Position numbers and translations under genes: made by a program | Notes under the pieces: model-generated | Told to the model about the DNA's origin: nothing | What the model saw: the letters and a program-made list of their open reading frames with translations, nothing else | Database searches by the model: none | Assembly: GCA_011316305.1 (NCBI GenBank) | Contig: SAUG01000021.1 | Span: 186,001-250,000, forward strand | Length of the DNA stretch: 64,000 bases | Direction: 5' to 3' | From: Rusavskia elegans | Taxonomy: Eukaryota; Ascomycota; Lecanoromycetes; Teloschistales; Teloschistaceae | Shown here: positions 11,558-21,799 of the stretch, piece after piece | How the letters are laid out: each line of letters begins with the position of its first letter | How positions within the stretch are numbered: the first letter of the stretch is position 1

Positions 11558-12554
11558 ATGGCGCCATCACGAATTTCAGATCCTCTAGACCAAACAGAGA
11601 GCCACATCGAGGAATTGTCATCAGAGCAGCTTCAGTCATACAACAATGATGGCTATCTCATCATCCCCAATGCGCTCGATGCCTCAACCACAGCTTCGCT
11701 CCTGCAAGAGACTCGGGATATGCTCTCAAGCTTTTCAGTCGATGATCATCCCATGACCAAATTCTCCACGGGAGAAAACAACAAACACCATGTCGGCGAC
11801 GACTACTTCCTGACATCCGGCGACAAGATCCGTTTCTTCTTCGAAGAAGATGCATTCGACGCAACAACAGGCGCCTTGCTGAAGCCGAAACACCGTGCCA
11901 TTAACAAGATCGGGCACTACTTACACGCTTTGAACCCTGCGTTTCGAAACTCTACTCTCACTCCATTCAATGCTGGAATTGCACGGAGCTTGGGATTTCG
12001 AGATCCACGGGTACTGCAGAGTATGGTTATATGCAAGCAACCGGAGATAGGAGGGTAAGACAGGCATTGCCTCCTTTTGCACAGCCATGTTTACCAGATT
12101 CAACAGAAGAGTACCGCCTCATCAGGACAGCACCTTTTTATACACCAATCCGCCCAGCGCTGTAGGGTTCTGGATCGCGCTCGAAGATGCCACGGCCGAG
12201 AATGGGTGTTTGAGCTTTGCGAAAGGCTCTCATCGACGATCGCCCTTGAAGAGCAGGTTCGTGAGGAAGCAGAACGGGGAAGGCACAGAGTTTGTGGATG
12301 TCGAAGGGGCAAGATTTCCACAAGATTTCGAGCCGGAGGAGAAAGCGCACGAGGACGAGGTGTATACAATGGGGGAAGTGAAGGCAGGGACACTTGTGCT
12401 GATACATGGAAACCTGTTGCACAAGAGCGAGAAGAATTTGAGTGGGAAGAGTAGGTTCATTTACACGTTCCATGTTATCGAAGGGGATAACAAGTATGAT
12501 GAGAAGAATTGGCTGCAGCCACCCCGGAAGGGGTTCAGCAAGATGTATCGGTGA
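11558..12554 (+). CDS. Phytanoyl-CoA dioxygenase (PhyH) family protein
   Basis: Two exons, 11558-12054 and 12107-12554, give 314 residues. The intron (GT at 12055, AG ending 12106) joins KQPEIGG to RVPPHQDSTFLYT. The start at 11558 has a good context, and the longer frame from 11480 adds no conserved sequence. PhyH marks: an N-terminal YNNDGYLIIPNAL, the iron-binding H-x-D in PPHQD (about His171 and Asp173), GFWIALEDATAENGCL, a distal His in LIHGNLLHKS, and an Arg-containing strand SRFIYTFH for 2-oxoglutarate. These non-haem Fe(II)/2-oxoglutarate enzymes hydroxylate alkyl or acyl substrates. The substrate cannot be told from sequence. There is no obvious targeting signal. The gene looks intact while its divergent neighbour is dead. 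Confidence 0.88.
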
Positions 12555-12929
12555 AACAGCAGTGAATAGTATTTTCCAGAGGGTGATTTAAGCACGCTTT
12601 CACTTGAGGATCGACATCGGGGTCCTTGTCTCTGGATGTCTGAAACCGATGGTCCTCGCGCCCCTAATCTTGTAATTCTGAAAAGCCGTTTGCTGGCAAG
12701 CAGAAAGCTGAAATGCTGCCAGCGAAGATTGTAAAACACCTTTGCCTCCAACACCGTATATCGCGTATGGATAAGAATGATCCCCGACGCCTTGATATGC
12801 TTTAGGATCGCAGAAACGCTCAAATATCTAGATAGAGACCACTCCCATGTTCTGCCCATATGGCACGGTGAGATATCATCCACAATCGGTCGTCATAAAT
12901 CCCATCGTCTTTGCATGTGCTTCATAGCA
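12555..12929. other. Convergent 3' intergenic region
   Basis: 375 bp between the stops of the dioxygenase-like gene (+) and the claudin-like gene (-). It is expected to hold their 3' UTRs. No gene seen. Confidence 0.5.
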
Positions 12930-13732
12930 TTACTCTTCGCGCTCGGTGTCGGGTATTAACTCGTAACCTCCTTCTGAAGGAAGCAAGTAGGCAGATGCAG
13001 CAATGCCGCCAGCCAACACAAAGAGGGCAGACCAGCTGCTGGTGCACAAGATCCAGGAAATGTCCAACTTCCAGCCTGGGAAGAAGCGGTCGTCGTTCTC
13101 ATAAAGAAATGCCTACAAGTAAGACCACATGTTAACCTAGGCCTTCGGCAAAGCCTCACATCGTGGTATCAAAATTGGATGGCGGAAGACTTACGATGAT
13201 AGCCATCCCAGCGCACTGTATCAAGCCCGCTAATAAAAGGAGACCGCTCACGACGGGCCAGCCCTGTTCCCTCTTTTGCTTCCCTCCTGCCAGGACGACG
13301 ATAAAGGCGATAAGGGTCATGCCTTCGATAACGACAGCGAAGGACATCAAGAAGCCGACCGAACGCCACATGGAGCAGAAATAGCGATCATTCTGGCAGT
13401 CTCGTGTATGGGGGAAGTATTCGCAGGTGCCGGTGAGGGAGGAGCAGCGATAAAAGAGACCGTAGGTGTAATGTATGTTTTGACCACTCGGCTATTGGGG
13501 GGATTAGAGGTCATCGACGCGCACACTGAAGAAAATAGGGAAGTTGAGCTGCAGTACCGTTTGGCTATCCCAGCTGATCCAGCGGGGTTTCACGATGCTC
13601 GTCAAGGTCATTGCGCAAGCTGTAGAACCCTAGTTAGCTGTTGCGCACATTATGAGCCAAAACACAACAAGGGAAGAGCATACAAACGAGGAAGACCACC
13701 AGCGCCCCGATGTAGACACTTTGGCGGGTCAT
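12930..13732 (-). CDS. Claudin/SUR7-like four-pass membrane protein
   Basis: Four exons, 13732-13684, 13619-13558, 13491-13195 and 13112-12930, give 196 residues. All junctions keep frame. Hydrophobic segments lie near residues 5-25, 85-110, 120-145 and 165-185, which gives four passes. The first extracellular loop carries PRWISWD, then GLFYRCSSLTGTC and further cysteines (CQNDRYFC). A Trp followed by GL-x3-C-x7-C recalls the W-GL-C-C signature of claudin, PMP22 and Sur7 relatives. In fungi such proteins sit in the plasma membrane or eisosome-like patches and affect wall integrity. That role is family knowledge, not shown here. The C-terminus after helix four is short and acidic (PDTEREE). 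Confidence 0.75.
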
Positions 13733-14587
13733 TATTTAATATTGTGTGTGAAGCTGTCAAGTGCTCGGCGGTTGCCTTGAACTGTAGTCGAACGTTGGTA
13801 GTGCTGTCGCTTGTAGGCCGCGGTCAATCAGCGTCCAGGACACTATGTTGATAATGGAGGAGGAAGTCCTAGTCAACGCGCAAGCTGTCGAGGACACCCG
13901 TGACAGGTACAAAGATGTACGAGGGTAGCTGTCTGGAGGGAAGCCGGAGGTTTATTAGATAAATGATCTTGGCTGCCCCGCTAAAATATTACAAGGCAAC
14001 CCTTCGAAGCTGGCTCGGCTGGTGCGCATAACAAGTGGTATTGGCGGTACGGGAACTCGACGATAGACGGAGGCTTGTACGTCGTGGGCTCTCATAGTCT
14101 TTCTCGTCAGTATGGCGATAGCGTGCTTGCGGTCGATAGGAGCGGTGAGGATCTAAGGAATGAGCAGCGGTCGCGGCACACGATGATTGATGATGATTGG
14201 CACAGCTCGCCCAATGTGGACTCCTCTGGGGGTGGCTGACTGGCTGGCAGTTGGTCATGCAGCTCTGTCATCTGCAGCTTGCCATCGACATCGTCCTGGC
14301 TGCATCATCGTCCTCAGCCGTAAGACATTCTGAATCTGGTGTCCCCGCCATCGTCCTATCGATTCCTGAAAGTCGTCACTTCGACTTCGCCTGGACATCG
14401 GGTCGAAGTACGTGAAACGTCTATGGACCATGCTCGATTACCTGGCAACCGTCACGTCATGCCATAAATCAGCACGATGTTTGACCATCGCAGAACCATG
14501 GGTCATGACATCTCCCAGAGACCCACATTCGTCATCCGTTGGATATGGCGTCAGCCTCAGGCTCAGGCCGCATTGTATAGAGTACTT
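13733..14587. other. Intergenic region upstream of the claudin-like gene
   Basis: 855 bp that should contain the claudin-like promoter and the 3' UTR of the kinase gene (same strand). The open frames here are short and unlike proteins. No RNA gene or repeat recognised. Confidence 0.5.
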
Positions 14588-16095
14588 CTACCTCGCCCTG
14601 GGTCGCTTTGACGGCCTGTATACATTGCGGTCATCCTCAAAGTCAAAGATGTATCCTGCAGCTTTCGCTTTTGCACCACCCACATCTGCCTGGGAAGCTC
14701 CCAAGTCGTCTTCCCTACCTCTATGCTGCAATGATTTGAGCGATGTGCCGTTCCGGATCTCTGGATAAGTTGGAAGCAACTCCTTATCGGTTGCACGGGG
14801 ACTCTCCTTCCACCACCTCTCACCTGATACAGCGAAGTTGCTCTTGCCTCGTCCCAAGGCTTCCATCGCTGTCCAACGAGCTTGCGGGTTCCACGTCAGC
14901 AGACCCCGTAAGACGTTTACCGTTTCTGTTGTCGAGACTGTCAGGAATATCCGCTCGATGTTGTCCGGTCTGCCAGATGCGGGAGACTCCCGTCTCCAAC
15001 GGATCAGGTCGGGACAGCCCATGGCTGACAGACTGGCCATATCGTCGGGGCTGGGTGAACCTAGAAGCTTCACAATGAGTGCTAGCTGGTCCACTGGAGT
15101 TTCGCCAGTAAGGCAAGGCTCGCTCTGAAGTAGCTCGGCTAGCACCAAGCCCGCAGACCATATGTCGACCGCTGGGGTGTAATGCTTCGTCCCAAGAAGC
15201 ACCTCAGGAGGGCGATACCAGATTGTAACCACACCGGGAGTCAGTGGTCGGACACTGTACGCTCTGGCCATGCCAAAGTCCGCTAACACAGTCTCAGTCT
15301 CTCATTGCCAACGCCATAGCAATCAGGGAGCGAGCCATACCGAGCTTCAAGAAGCCTTTCGCGGTGAGCAGAATGTTCTGCATCTTGACATCCCTTTGTA
15401 CGGTTGGCTCAGAGACCGCATGCTAAATTCGATCCGCTAAACTTACCGATGGACAATATCATTCTTGTGGAGATACTCCAAGGCTAGTAATAATTGCCTG
15501 AAAAGACACTTGACTGTTTTCACCTTTCAGCAGCTGGGACGCCCATCGATTCGTGGAGGCCCCGGCGTACTTTGACTCATGGTGAATTTGACACGCAGCT
15601 CATCCAAAAGTGTTGCCATGTCCTAAATGACAATACAAGCGGCACTTCCTCCTTACCGGAGGAAAGGTAAGCCAGCCAGGTGCGCCCATGCTCGGAAGCA
15701 ACCTCAGGATGATACCGTTGGCGCAGGGTCACTAACCTGCTCGCAATATTCCATCACCATGTAGACTTGGTCCATTGGTCCCCCTACAGCGACATCGAGC
15801 ACATTGACGATGTTGTCGTGCTTGAGCAAACGAAGGATTGATATTTCCCGCAGTGCCGTGATCGGGACTCCATTCTGACGATCTTCAGGTGGGATGCGGA
15901 CTTGCTTCAGGGCAACGATTTTGGAGGATCGATGCTCTTTTGCGCGGAAGACGACACCATACGCTGGACATTCTTAAATTAAATGACCTTGGTGCATCAG
16001 GACTATCACGTACTGCCTTCTCCAAGTTGATTGAGGCGTTCGTAATCCTCGATCGAAGCACACGTGCCTGTCGACTGTGAGAAACGGAACTCCAT
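14588..16095 (-). CDS. Cyclin-dependent kinase, Cdk10-like
   Basis: Six exons, 16095-16014, 15963-15737, 15622-15571, 15513-15447, 15393-15341 and 15282-14588, give 391 residues. The kinase domain starts near residue 18. Features in order: glycine loop LGEGTYGVVF, VALKQV with the ATP-anchoring Lys at about 47, PITALRE helix, MEYCEQDMATLLD, catalytic loop HRDVKMQN, LADFGMARAY, activation segment LTPGVVTIWYRPPE, and AVDIWSAGLVLAELL. The tail before the divergent C-terminus reads LPTYPEIRN, like the Cdk10 PTFPHHRN word. PITALRE plus DFGMARAY...VVTIWYRPPE fits the Cdk10/Cdk11 (Ppk23-like) group, which acts in transcription or cell-cycle control. All key catalytic residues are present. Cdk9/Bur1 is less likely because the activation loop lacks its insert. 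Confidence 0.87.
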
Positions 16096-16631
16096 CAAAG
16101 GGATAGGAAGCTGTCCAACCTCGGAAGCCTCGCAGCCCAAGTGAGAGCGCTGTCCCACTTATCGACATCCATGAGTCTTCCATCGACATGACGGTAGATA
16201 TTTGTATGTACAGCGTACCATCCAATGGCCAGGCGGATGGATGTCGTGGTGTGCCAGCAGCGTCAGCGAAACCGGGTGCAGTAGCGAATAAAGCTTAGCT
16301 CCGCAGTATATTCGGTTCTTTTCAATTTCCTCTCTGGGAGTCATCGGCAAACAAAGACAACCACAAGTCCATCAGAGGCACCTCTATTCTTGACGCAAAT
16401 TCTCAAGTCACATGCTTCTTCGAGCTATGAAACTACTTGAGTGAGGGACTTGCTAATTCGTTTGAGCTTTTGAGAGTGTCAAAACTCTATGAAAGGACCA
16501 CTGATGAGCAGGGGGTTTGACTGGGTCCTTGTGCTGCATCTTGTTGAAGTACAAGGGCTGTATTGAGATTGATACGGCTACCACCCAAGCCAATCTTGCA
16601 AGAATTAACAGATACACGGGATCCAGGTCAT
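16096..16631. other. Upstream region of the Cdk10-like gene
   Basis: 536 bp between the kinase start and the stop of the unknown gene, both on the minus strand. It should include the kinase promoter. No distinct element was seen. Confidence 0.45.
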
Positions 16632-17276
16632 CTAAAGGGTTAAAGCATCCAATCCAGCCACCATGGACGATTCTCCTCCACCCAATATCTCCCCGCGCAA
16701 CTGTATCTCTACAAGCCCTCCATTCCTCTGCTCAAGCGTCACCGCATGATACTTTAGGAACCCCATTACGATATCCGTGTCATTGGGTCTAAGATGATCA
16801 TAAGGATCCGTTCCGAGTACTTTAGTACTCAAGCTGTCTACAGCCATGCAGTCGTAATCGTTCAAACGTTTCAGGTACTGCGTGTATCGAAAGTACGCCG
16901 CCCACACGAACGGTGGCGGGTTGCTGAAGCCGAAGTCATCGTGGAACTGGACGCCGAGTTCTAGAGTGGCGTCGTGCAGGAAGAGTCCCTTATTGTGGAT
17001 CATTCCTTGCAGAGGGCAGTCACTAGCGGCGCAGGTATTGGGATCATCGGGCTCGTTGGTCGTGTCTAAGTTTAAAGACCCGAGAGTCAGTCCCATCAGA
17101 CCTGTTGAAGGATCCGTATCATCGAAGCGGTGCGCGGCGGCCACCCTGCGTGTATCCTCAGACGGGTCGGGCAGGTGTGTTGCTGCCGGCCCGAGAGCGC
17201 TTGGATTCAAGATGGCGCCAATGCCAGCTTCGGGAGATCTGACTTGTAGCCCTGGAAGATAGTCTCTGGAACTCAT
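16632..17276 (-). CDS. Protein of unknown function, 214 aa
   Basis: Single uninterrupted frame of 214 residues from ATG 17276. I do not recognise it. The first 75 residues are Pro/Asp/Gly-rich and probably disordered. The centre has two nearby cysteines (NTCAASDCPLQG). An aromatic, likely folded part follows (FGFSNPPPFVWAAYFRYTQYLKRL), then DIVMGFLKYHAVTL. There is no signal peptide or membrane segment. Codon use looks like neighbouring genes and there is no stop, so it is probably a real gene. A cytosolic lineage-specific protein is the simplest reading. Confidence 0.5.
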   Translation of the reverse strand: MSSRDYLPGLQVRSPEAGIGAILNPSALGPAATHLPDPSEDTRRVAAAHRFDDTDPSTGLMGLTLGSLNLDTTNEPDDPNTCAASDCPLQGMIHNKGLFLHDATLELGVQFHDDFGFSNPPPFVWAAYFRYTQYLKRLNDYDCMAVDSLSTKVLGTDPYDHLRPNDTDIVMGFLKYHAVTLEQRNGGLVEIQLRGEILGGGESSMVAGLDALTL

Positions 17277-17961
17277 GCTGCAAGGGCTTTGCTATTACGC
17301 TTGATGTTCTTGGAGGCGCGGAAATACAGCCTAACGAGGGAAAGTAGACTCGGGCAAGTATTGCTCAAGCTCCGCAGCTGACACTCGAATTTGATGGGAG
17401 ATTGTCAAGCACTATTAATTTCTGAAGTCACATACATCACAATTGATTATTTAATATTTTCCTGTCGTCGATTTGACACATTTCCTTTGTTCACCGAATC
17501 TCTGAAACCTGTTGTCGAAATATTCACCCAAGTAAGACAATTTTTGTTATGACTTATGACACCAAGATTTCTGAAGTACTTCATAGTCCCACGCATGACA
17601 GTATCCCTTCGTCTGCTGTTCCCTCTACCCTACCAGACTCGTTATGTCCTTTATGTCACATTACAATTCCATCGCAATAAGAGGCGTTTGACAGCCGGTA
17701 TCTCGACGAATGAAATCGTCCTCATGGCTGCTTAGATATATTAACGAGCCAGATAAAATCAAGATATGGCTCAGAGAACATGCTAGCAGACGAAGGGATA
17801 CGATATTCACCCTGCCATTCTCGTGCATGTATACTGTGATGGGACGAGATACTACTGTGTTCGCTATCGATTTATTTCACTCTGCGAGATAGGAATCCGC
17901 AAGCACTACATGGTCATCGGAACAAATCAAAGTATGTACATTTGTCACATATTTTACATAT
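17277..17961. other. Intergenic region, 3' of a secreted protein gene
   Basis: 685 bp, moderately AT-rich, between the start of the unknown gene and the stop of the large secreted-protein gene on the same strand. A small plus-strand frame at 17710-17892 does not look like a gene. Nothing else is supported. Confidence 0.45.
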
Positions 17962-20910
17962 TTACATCTTTCTAATTCTCCTCCGATGCCCCTTCTTCCC
18001 TTTCCCCAACCCCTCCATCTTCATCCCCACCGCTTCCGGCTTTATTCCTTCCCCTCCCCCATCCCCACCCGCACAGCCCCCCTCCACCCTGACCGCATAA
18101 CTAAAATCATCAATCCCCACCCCCACATCCTCACCCCCATCCCCCGTGGCCTTAAACCCAACCTTCTCCAACGCCATCCACCCCTTCTCCGCTAACCCCT
18201 CAACAACCACATACTCATCTACCGCTTCCACTCTCGTCCTCGACGTCAGCAACGAGCCAGCAGCGGCGCCTGTCGCCGTTTTCGACGCGACCTTGGTACC
18301 CCACATGGTGATGTTGCAGGGCGGGGCGCTGCAGGCGAGGGAGATGGAGGTGAGGTTGAAGTGGGTGGCTGGTGGGGCTATGGAGATGATTTTGAAGGGG
18401 GTGGAGGCGAAGGCGCCGAGGCGGGAGGAGGCAGAGGCGGGGGAGACGGTGAAGCCGGTGTAGGTTAGGGATTCGTAGGGGTTCGGGAGGGGGGAGTTGG
18501 GTTGGAGGAGGTTGAACTGGGGGGTTGTATTAGATTTTGTTTTTGGGATGTTGAATAGGGGTTTAAGACTAGGGATGGGGGGACTTACGTCTACTGTGAC
18601 GAGGCGGTTTTCTTGGGAGGGGACACAGGGCGGCTCGGGTGAAGTGTTGTTGACGTTTGAGGGCTGAGGTGGCGGTAGGGAAGACGATATGGACTCGTCG
18701 CCTTTGACGGCCGAGGAAGATGATATGAACTCTCCGTCTTTGACGGTGGAGGAAGATGTAGGTGTCAAAGTAGGTAGAGGCTGTTGGGGAATGGCTGAGG
18801 AAGTTGTATCGAATTTTGCATCGACTTGTTGAGGCTGAGAACTTGTTGGTAGGGGATCATTGTCGGAGTTTATAGCAGATATCGAACCGAGGCCATCATC
18901 ATCGTCTCCTGCATCTCCTCGTACGTCTGAAACACTTCCAGTCGTCGACGGAGGGGAATTATTGTAGAGCTTAAAGGAGATGATTTCTGGAGTGGAAGAG
19001 CTGTTGGTAGTAGTCTCCATTGGGTATGGCACAACCTCTTCCGTCATGGTAGTATAGATAATTCCTGTAACGGATGATGTCTGGTTAGCGAGGGTGATAT
19101 CGCCGGTTGTAGTCGGCAAATCGATTTTATGGATGGTGCTGCACAAATTGCTGGAGGGTGTTTGATATGGTACAGGTTGGTATGCAGGAAAGGACGTTGT
19201 TGGCGGCAGATTTCCAGAGCCTTGAGAGGCGGGCGCTGTGCCGGGAGTAGGTTGGTATGGGATTCCAGTGGATGACATCGAAGTTGTGGAGTTGACGAAG
19301 GGCGGCATACCATATAATCCCGCGTCGGTAGGATTACTTGGAATTGGAGTGCCAGATCCTCCGCTACCATTTGCAACGCTGGTCTCTATTGGAGGAACCA
19401 CATTCGATGTGATATACGGAGCGCTGCTGGTGTCGTGACCCTCCTGACCGTATGATGGAAGAGGCTGTGGCATCTCTGTAGCTGACCTTATTCCTGGATT
19501 AGTCCCCAAGCTATAAGACCCGGTTTCGAAGCCGGAGGACATCGCGTCATTGTTGAAACCCCACGGAGGTATAGTAGAAGTCTCTATGAACGCACTCCCT
19601 GATCCAATCTGATCCGGGTTGGAACCGCTTGGGATGGCAATCCTAGCACCTTGCGAATTGGAGAGCTCAGGCAACATCTGCGTATTCTCGGAATCTTGTC
19701 CTTCATCAGGAGGGACTTCAGCAGGAGGTCGGTAAGGGGTGTTCGTTTCCTGTGTACCAATATTTCTACTGGCTTCACCGTAGTCTTCGTCTGAGCTAAC
19801 AACAGAATCACCGTTCTTTGGGTATCGAACTGTTGTGGAAGGTGCGGGTAAGGTTGTTGCCTCTTCTCCGAAGCCTAACTTTCCGGAAGAAGCCGCATGT
19901 CCATCGGCTCCGGTATCAGGAGGCAGGCTGGTATGGGGTGGCCGCTCCACACTCAATATCGGTTCATCAGCGTTTCCTGTAAATTGATCATCGCCTGATT
20001 CCGGAAACGACGGCGCCTGATAACCGGTACTGTTTGAATGGGGTGGTTCATACGGTTGATTTACGCTGCCTGATCCGAGAGCCTGAGGGTAGGGCCCGCC
20101 AGGAACGAATTTCGGGATAGGAGATGGTGTTACAACTACTGATTCTATCCCAATATCTGGCGGATGAGATGGTTCAAAGCCTCCTTGTTCCACGGTGAAT
20201 CCACCACCAGGCTGTCCTCCTCCCTTTATCGGAGTCACATCTGGAGACCCATAGCCTCCTTTATTTGTGTCTTGTCCTGATCCAGCACATACGGTGGTTG
20301 TTATAGTTAACGTCACTGTAGGTGTGATTTCTGGCGCAGGTTCTATCCTGGCCGAGACCGTGGAAGTCACTGTGACCGTGATTGGTGGCGCAGTGATCGT
20401 TGTCGGCGATGCTGTAATTGTATCCTGTATCGTGATGGTGGAAGGTGGTGGGCAATCGCTTGGTACAGCTAGGCCACCCGTTGAGCCACCCGTTGGTTGT
20501 TGAAGAAGAAAATCATTACTCCAAGGAAACCCGGACGATACCGCTGTACCATAGACCGCAGTCGGCCCCGAAGTTGAGGAAGTATTGTAGAAGAGTGGAT
20601 AGCTTTGTCGAGGCCCAGAATACAGACCAGTACCATACGGCTGCTGTTGAGGTTCTTCGGGTGGGGTCGTCCCAGTCGAAGCTACGGGGTGTTCGGCCAC
20701 TCTCGAACTGGACGCAGGACGATAGCTTGTGGACAGGCCCGAGGGCTCAGGAGCGTATATAACTGTTTTGGGAAGATCGGACGATGAAGTTGAAGTAGTG
20801 GGTGAGTCCATATGGTCCTGATATGCGTAGTGGGCATGGTCATCGGATGTTGCGTTGCTTAGAGAAAGAAAGGAGATGATGGTTAAAACCCGCAAGACAA
20901 TGAACGACAT
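17962..20910 (-). CDS. Large Ser/Thr/Pro-rich secreted protein with C-terminal NPY-type domain
   Basis: The start is the ATG at 20910, giving MSFIVLRVLTIISFLSLSNA, a clear signal peptide. The frame runs open upstream to 21111 but that part looks untranslated. A 72-bp intron at 18588-18517 (GTAAGT...CCCAG) is probable although it has no stop, giving 958 residues. Most of the protein is a disordered Ser/Thr/Pro/Gly stalk with many glycosylation-type sites and a doubled VKDGE/VKGDE...ISSS segment. After the intron comes a folded-looking domain: FNLL, LPNPYESLTYTGF, SLACSAPPCNITMWGTKV, ending in a basic tail. The downstream neighbour at 21800-23572 has the same domain. A wall-associated or surface glycoprotein is likely. 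The function is not known. Confidence 0.72.
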   Translation of the reverse strand: MSFIVLRVLTIISFLSLSNATSDDHAHYAYQDHMDSPTTSTSSSDLPKTVIYAPEPSGLSTSYRPASSSRVAEHPVASTGTTPPEEPQQQPYGTGLYSGPRQSYPLFYNTSSTSGPTAVYGTAVSSGFPWSNDFLLQQPTGGSTGGLAVPSDCPPPSTITIQDTITASPTTITAPPITVTVTSTVSARIEPAPEITPTVTLTITTTVCAGSGQDTNKGGYGSPDVTPIKGGGQPGGGFTVEQGGFEPSHPPDIGIESVVVTPSPIPKFVPGGPYPQALGSGSVNQPYEPPHSNSTGYQAPSFPESGDDQFTGNADEPILSVERPPHTSLPPDTGADGHAASSGKLGFGEEATTLPAPSTTVRYPKNGDSVVSSDEDYGEASRNIGTQETNTPYRPPAEVPPDEGQDSENTQMLPELSNSQGARIAIPSGSNPDQIGSGSAFIETSTIPPWGFNNDAMSSGFETGSYSLGTNPGIRSATEMPQPLPSYGQEGHDTSSAPYITSNVVPPIETSVANGSGGSGTPIPSNPTDAGLYGMPPFVNSTTSMSSTGIPYQPTPGTAPASQGSGNLPPTTSFPAYQPVPYQTPSSNLCSTIHKIDLPTTTGDITLANQTSSVTGIIYTTMTEEVVPYPMETTTNSSSTPEIISFKLYNNSPPSTTGSVSDVRGDAGDDDDGLGSISAINSDNDPLPTSSQPQQVDAKFDTTSSAIPQQPLPTLTPTSSSTVKDGEFISSSSAVKGDESISSSLPPPQPSNVNNTSPEPPCVPSQENRLVTVDVSPPIPSLKPLFNIPKTKSNTTPQFNLLQPNSPLPNPYESLTYTGFTVSPASASSRLGAFASTPFKIISIAPPATHFNLTSISLACSAPPCNITMWGTKVASKTATGAAAGSLLTSRTRVEAVDEYVVVEGLAEKGWMALEKVGFKATGDGGEDVGVGIDDFSYAVRVEGGCAGGDGGGEGIKPEAVGMKMEGLGKGKKGHRRRIRKM

Positions 20911-21799
20911 ATCACCTCGCAGCGCAAACGAATGGCTGCCTTGGAAAATGACACAGGGACTGAGATATGAGAAGTTACCGGTAAAGACTGAGATATGAGA
21001 AGTTACCGGTAAAGACTGAAATCCATTGCTTGCAAATATAACAGCAAGAAAAACAAGGTGAGCGCACACAACTTCCAAAGGGTTTAAAAGGGTGAGTTTG
21101 GCACAAGGCATGTCGTCAGACTACCTCCTGTGGTGGAGTAAGTACATATGGAGCATAGCGGACGTTTGGTACAAGTTTAGCAATGACTTCTTCGCGCTCC
21201 TCTCAAAAATACGCCCATGGTGGCAGCGATGCAGGCCACCCCGACTCGACACCCCATGTTTATGCAGTGACCCTGAAATCTCTAGGGGACCGAATGAGCC
21301 ATGAATAGAAAAGCGAGGGGTCGGCTGGAGCGCATGTCGGGATGATTCGAAACTGGTGAAGAAGCGACGTTATTGTATCCATGCGGTCGAGATAGGGAGA
21401 CACTAGTGACGCAGGGGTTCATACTTAGCTCCGTCATTCGAAACCAAGAGTCTTGGCAATCACTACGGCGTACCTGAGCCTCAGACGATCGTTAGAACGA
21501 TATCCTACATCGAGGTATCGACTGTGAATCATGTGGAATGATTTGCCACAAGCTGAGACTGCGCTCGACAAGACAGGGCACTAGAGACTGTGAAGACGTT
21601 CATAATGAATATCTGAGCTATCTGACACCCGAGCTTTGGCAGACCAAAAAGCTATCTAGAGCAAATGGCATGATGGTGACCATCTAGCCAACCTTCTACG
21701 AATGGCAATCGGACTGATTGCACGTGCCGCCTTGTGCTTTCTGCTCAGCTATCCCCGTTTGTGTCTCGTCAAGTGATACCTCCGAGGCCTCTCAGCGCC
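20911..21799. other. Intergenic region between the two secreted-protein genes
   Basis: 889 bp holding the leader and promoter of the 17962-20910 gene (with a 28-bp tandem duplication) and the 3' end of the next gene upstream. No further gene is supported. Confidence 0.45.
20958..21013. repeat. Perfect 28-bp tandem duplication
   Basis: Positions 20958-20985 and 20986-21013 are identical, and the next six bases (gactga) begin a third copy. Each unit contains gagatatgagaagttaccgg. It lies 48 bp upstream of the chosen start codon of the secreted-protein gene, so it is in the leader or proximal promoter. It is also inside the upstream in-frame extension, where it would add residues if translated. 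Confidence 0.9.

Noticed and set aside
20911..21111. N-terminal extension of the large secreted protein to an ATG at 21111
   Set aside because: It would bury the signal peptide behind 67 residues, includes the 28-bp duplication, and has no conserved sequence.
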